This document shows, in pieces, positions 6,201 through 7,763 of a stretch of DNA of 7,763 bases; the first letter of the stretch is position 1; each line of letters starts with the position of its first letter. Under the pieces are notes generated by a model. It was not told where the DNA came from and did no database searches. It worked only from the letters and a program-made list of their open reading frames with translations. This DNA is from Alphaproteobacteria bacterium (GTDB lineage Bacteria; Pseudomonadota; Alphaproteobacteria; CACIAM-22H2). The DNA is taken from the NCBI GenBank assembly GCA_947500965.1, contig CANMWW010000086.1, positions 1 through 7,763 on the forward strand. Reading direction: 5' to 3'. The position numbers were made by a program, and so were the translations under genes.

Positions 6201-7763
6201 TCAGCCCTCGACGATGATGTTGAGGTAGGGATCCACGGTGGCGGACTGGCCGGGCAGCAGGACGGTGGTGGCGTCCATCTGCTCGACGATCGCCGGGCCC
6301 GCGAAGCGATGCCCCGGCCCGAGGCGCTCGCGGTCGTAGACCGGGCAGGCGACGAAGCCACCGGCCTCGACCAGCCAGACGTCGCGCCTGCCGACGATCG
6401 CGTCGGCCGCGGTGCCGGGCGCGGGTGGCCGCGCCCTGATCTCCGCCTTCGGCACGGCGCCGATCGCCTCCAGGCGGAAGGTGACGGCCTGCATCGGCTC
6501 TTCCTCGGCGATGTAGCCGTACATCTGCCGATGCGCGCGCTCGAAGCCGCCGCGCAGCGCGGCGAGCAGTTCCTCGTCGCTCGCGCCGGCGGGGAAGGCG
6601 ATGGGCAGCTCGTAGTTCTGCCCGGCATAGCGCATGTCGACCGTCGCATTGACGCGCCGGCCCTCCGGCGCGATGCCCTCGCGCGCGAACCAGTCGTCGG
6701 CGCGCTGGCGCAGCGCCTCGAAGGTCGCGCGCATGCGCCCGAGCGTCGCGGCCTCCACGGCCATGATGCTGGTCTGCGCGTAGTTGGTCTGCAGGTCGGT
6801 GAGCAGCAGGCCGAGCGCGCAGAGGATGCCGGGGTTGCGCGGCACCAGGATGCGCTTCATGTCGAGCTCGCGCGCCAGCCGCGAGGCGTGGAGCGGGCCG
6901 GCGCCGCCGAAGGCGACGAGCGTGTAGTCGCGCGGGTCGTGGCCGCGCTGCACCGAGATCACGCGGATCGCCTTCGCCATGTTGGCGGTGACGACCGAGA
7001 GGATGCCCTGCGCGGTCGCCATCGGGTCGAGGCCGAGGCGCGCGGCGAGCCGCGCGATCGCCGCCTTCGCCCGCGCCTGGTCGATCTTCATGCGGCCGCC
7101 GAGCAGGTGCGTCGGGTTCAGCGTCTGCAGCGTGACGTTGGCGTCCGTGACCGTCGGCTCCTCGTTGCCGAGCCCGTAGCAGACCGGACCGGGATGCGCG
7201 CCCGCGGAGCGCGGGCCGACCTTGAGCAGGCCGCCGGCGTCGATGTGCGCGATGGACCCGCCGCCCGCGCCGACGGTGTGGATGTCGAGCATCGGCGTCT
7301 TCAGCGGGTAGCCGTGGACGTCCATCTCGCCGGCGAGCTTGGCCTTGCCCTCCTCGATCAGCGCGACGTCGGTCGACGTGCCGCCCATGTCGAAGGTGAT
7401 GAGGTTCGGGTAGCCCGCGAGGATGCCGGTCCTGAGGCCGCCCACGACCCCGGTCGCGGGGCCGGAGAGCACGGTGCGCACGGGCTGCGAGCGCGCCATC
7501 TCGAAGGACATCACGCCGCCGTTGGAGGCGGTGATGTGGCGTGGCGCGTCGACGCCGGCCTCGTCGAGGCGCGGGCCGAGATGGCCGATGTAGCGGTCCA
7601 TCACCGGGCCCAGGTAGGCGTTGACCACGGTCGTCGACAGGCGCTCGAACTCGCGGAACTCCGGCGCCACCTCGCTCGAGCAGGTGACGAAGGCCTCCGG
7701 GTACTCCTCCGCGGCGATCGCGCGGACCATCGCCTCGTGGCGCGGGTCGATGTAGCTGTAGAG
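6201..7763 (-). CDS. hyuA: Hydantoinase/oxoprolinase subunit A (HyuA family), 5'-truncated by the window edge
   Basis: This is the ATP-binding subunit of an ATP-dependent cyclic amide hydrolase or related carboxylase, which works in the cytoplasm with HyuB. The frame is open to the window edge, giving 520 visible residues. HyuA proteins are usually about 680-690 residues, so roughly 165 N-terminal residues, including the DxGGTFTD phosphate-binding motif, lie outside. Numbering from the first visible residue, the ASKHA-fold ATP site shows FDMGGTSTD (124-132), HTVGAGGGS (162-170), GPRSAGAHPGP (183-193) and FGGAGPLHA (285-293), followed by a typical C-terminal domain. Upstream of these, SSEVAPEFREFER and TTVVNAYLGP are standard for the family. 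The internal ATG at 7730 is not the start, because family-like sequence continues before it. The TGA lies four bases before the hyuB ATG, which suggests translational coupling. N-methylhydantoinase, 5-oxoprolinase, caprolactamase and acetophenone carboxylase subunits share this fold, so the family is certain and the substrate is not. Confidence 0.
   Translation of the reverse strand, partial: LYSYIDPRHEAMVRAIAAEEYPEAFVTCSSEVAPEFREFERLSTTVVNAYLGPVMDRYIGHLGPRLDEAGVDAPRHITASNGGVMSFEMARSQPVRTVLSGPATGVVGGLRTGILAGYPNLITFDMGGTSTDVALIEEGKAKLAGEMDVHGYPLKTPMLDIHTVGAGGGSIAHIDAGGLLKVGPRSAGAHPGPVCYGLGNEEPTVTDANVTLQTLNPTHLLGGRMKIDQARAKAAIARLAARLGLDPMATAQGILSVVTANMAKAIRVISVQRGHDPRDYTLVAFGGAGPLHASRLARELDMKRILVPRNPGILCALGLLLTDLQTNYAQTSIMAVEAATLGRMRATFEALRQRADDWFAREGIAPEGRRVNATVDMRYAGQNYELPIAFPAGASDEELLAALRGGFERAHRQMYGYIAEEEPMQAVTFRLEAIGAVPKAEIRARPPAPGTAADAIVGRRDVWLVEAGGFVACPVYDRERLGPGHRFAGPAIVEQMDATTVLLPGQSATVDPYLNIIVEG

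Noticed and set aside
4439..6217. Plus-strand open frame of 592 codons opposite hyuB
   Set aside because: It has the same composition-driven antisense character, with low-complexity Ala/Val/Arg/Asp sequence and no motifs. hyuB on the other strand explains the region fully.
6197..6649. N-terminal extension of hyuB to an ATG at 6649 (706 codons)
   Set aside because: The extra 151 residues are an out-of-frame reading of hyuA. The HyuB family N-terminus begins just after the ATG at 6196, which has a GAGGG ribosome binding site.
7728..7730. ATG at 7730 as the true hyuA start
   Set aside because: The frame and HyuA-like sequence (LYSYIDPRHEA) continue to the edge, and the N-terminal domain required by the family would be missing.

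Overview
This window is a tightly packed block of genes that all read on the minus strand. The sequence is very GC-rich (about 70% by eye, with nearly every third codon position G or C). Together with a Tat-type signal peptide on the binding protein and the fused transporter architecture, this suggests a high-GC proteobacterium, most likely an alphaproteobacterium of the Rhodospirillales/Acetobacterales or Hyphomicrobiales type. The taxonomy is inference, since no marker gene is present.

In transcription order (from high to low coordinates) the window holds five genes. They are a 5'-truncated hyuA (7763-6201), hyuB (6196-4529), a family 5 ABC substrate-binding protein with a twin-arginine signal (4488-2935), a DppB/OppB-type permease (2877-1927), and one long protein that fuses a DppC/OppC-type permease to a DppD/OppD-type ATPase (1922 to the edge). 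A strong ribosome binding site and an ATG at positions 13-1 mark the next gene, probably the second ATPase (DppF/OppF type), which lies outside. Gaps are 4, 40, 57 and 4 bases. No stretch over 60 bases lacks a gene, and there are no RNA genes, mobile elements or CRISPR repeats.

The layout reads as one catabolic operon. The periplasmic binding protein captures a small substrate, the DppB/DppC-type pore with its two ATPases imports it, and the HyuA/HyuB complex opens it using ATP. Known substrates of the HyuA/HyuB superfamily include N-methylhydantoin, 5-oxoproline, caprolactam and, in carboxylase members, acetone and acetophenone. The sequence alone does not say which applies here. HyuB differs from the usual family pattern in the segment around residues 138-154, so a non-standard substrate is possible.

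Three smaller features deserve attention. A perfect 11-bp GC hairpin lies between the binding-protein gene and the permease gene, whose start has no Shine-Dalgarno sequence. All four visible stop codons lie in the same context, GGC TGA CG. The transporter fusion carries a complete C-terminal four-cysteine motif of the kind linked to iron-sulfur binding in OppD/DppD ATPases.
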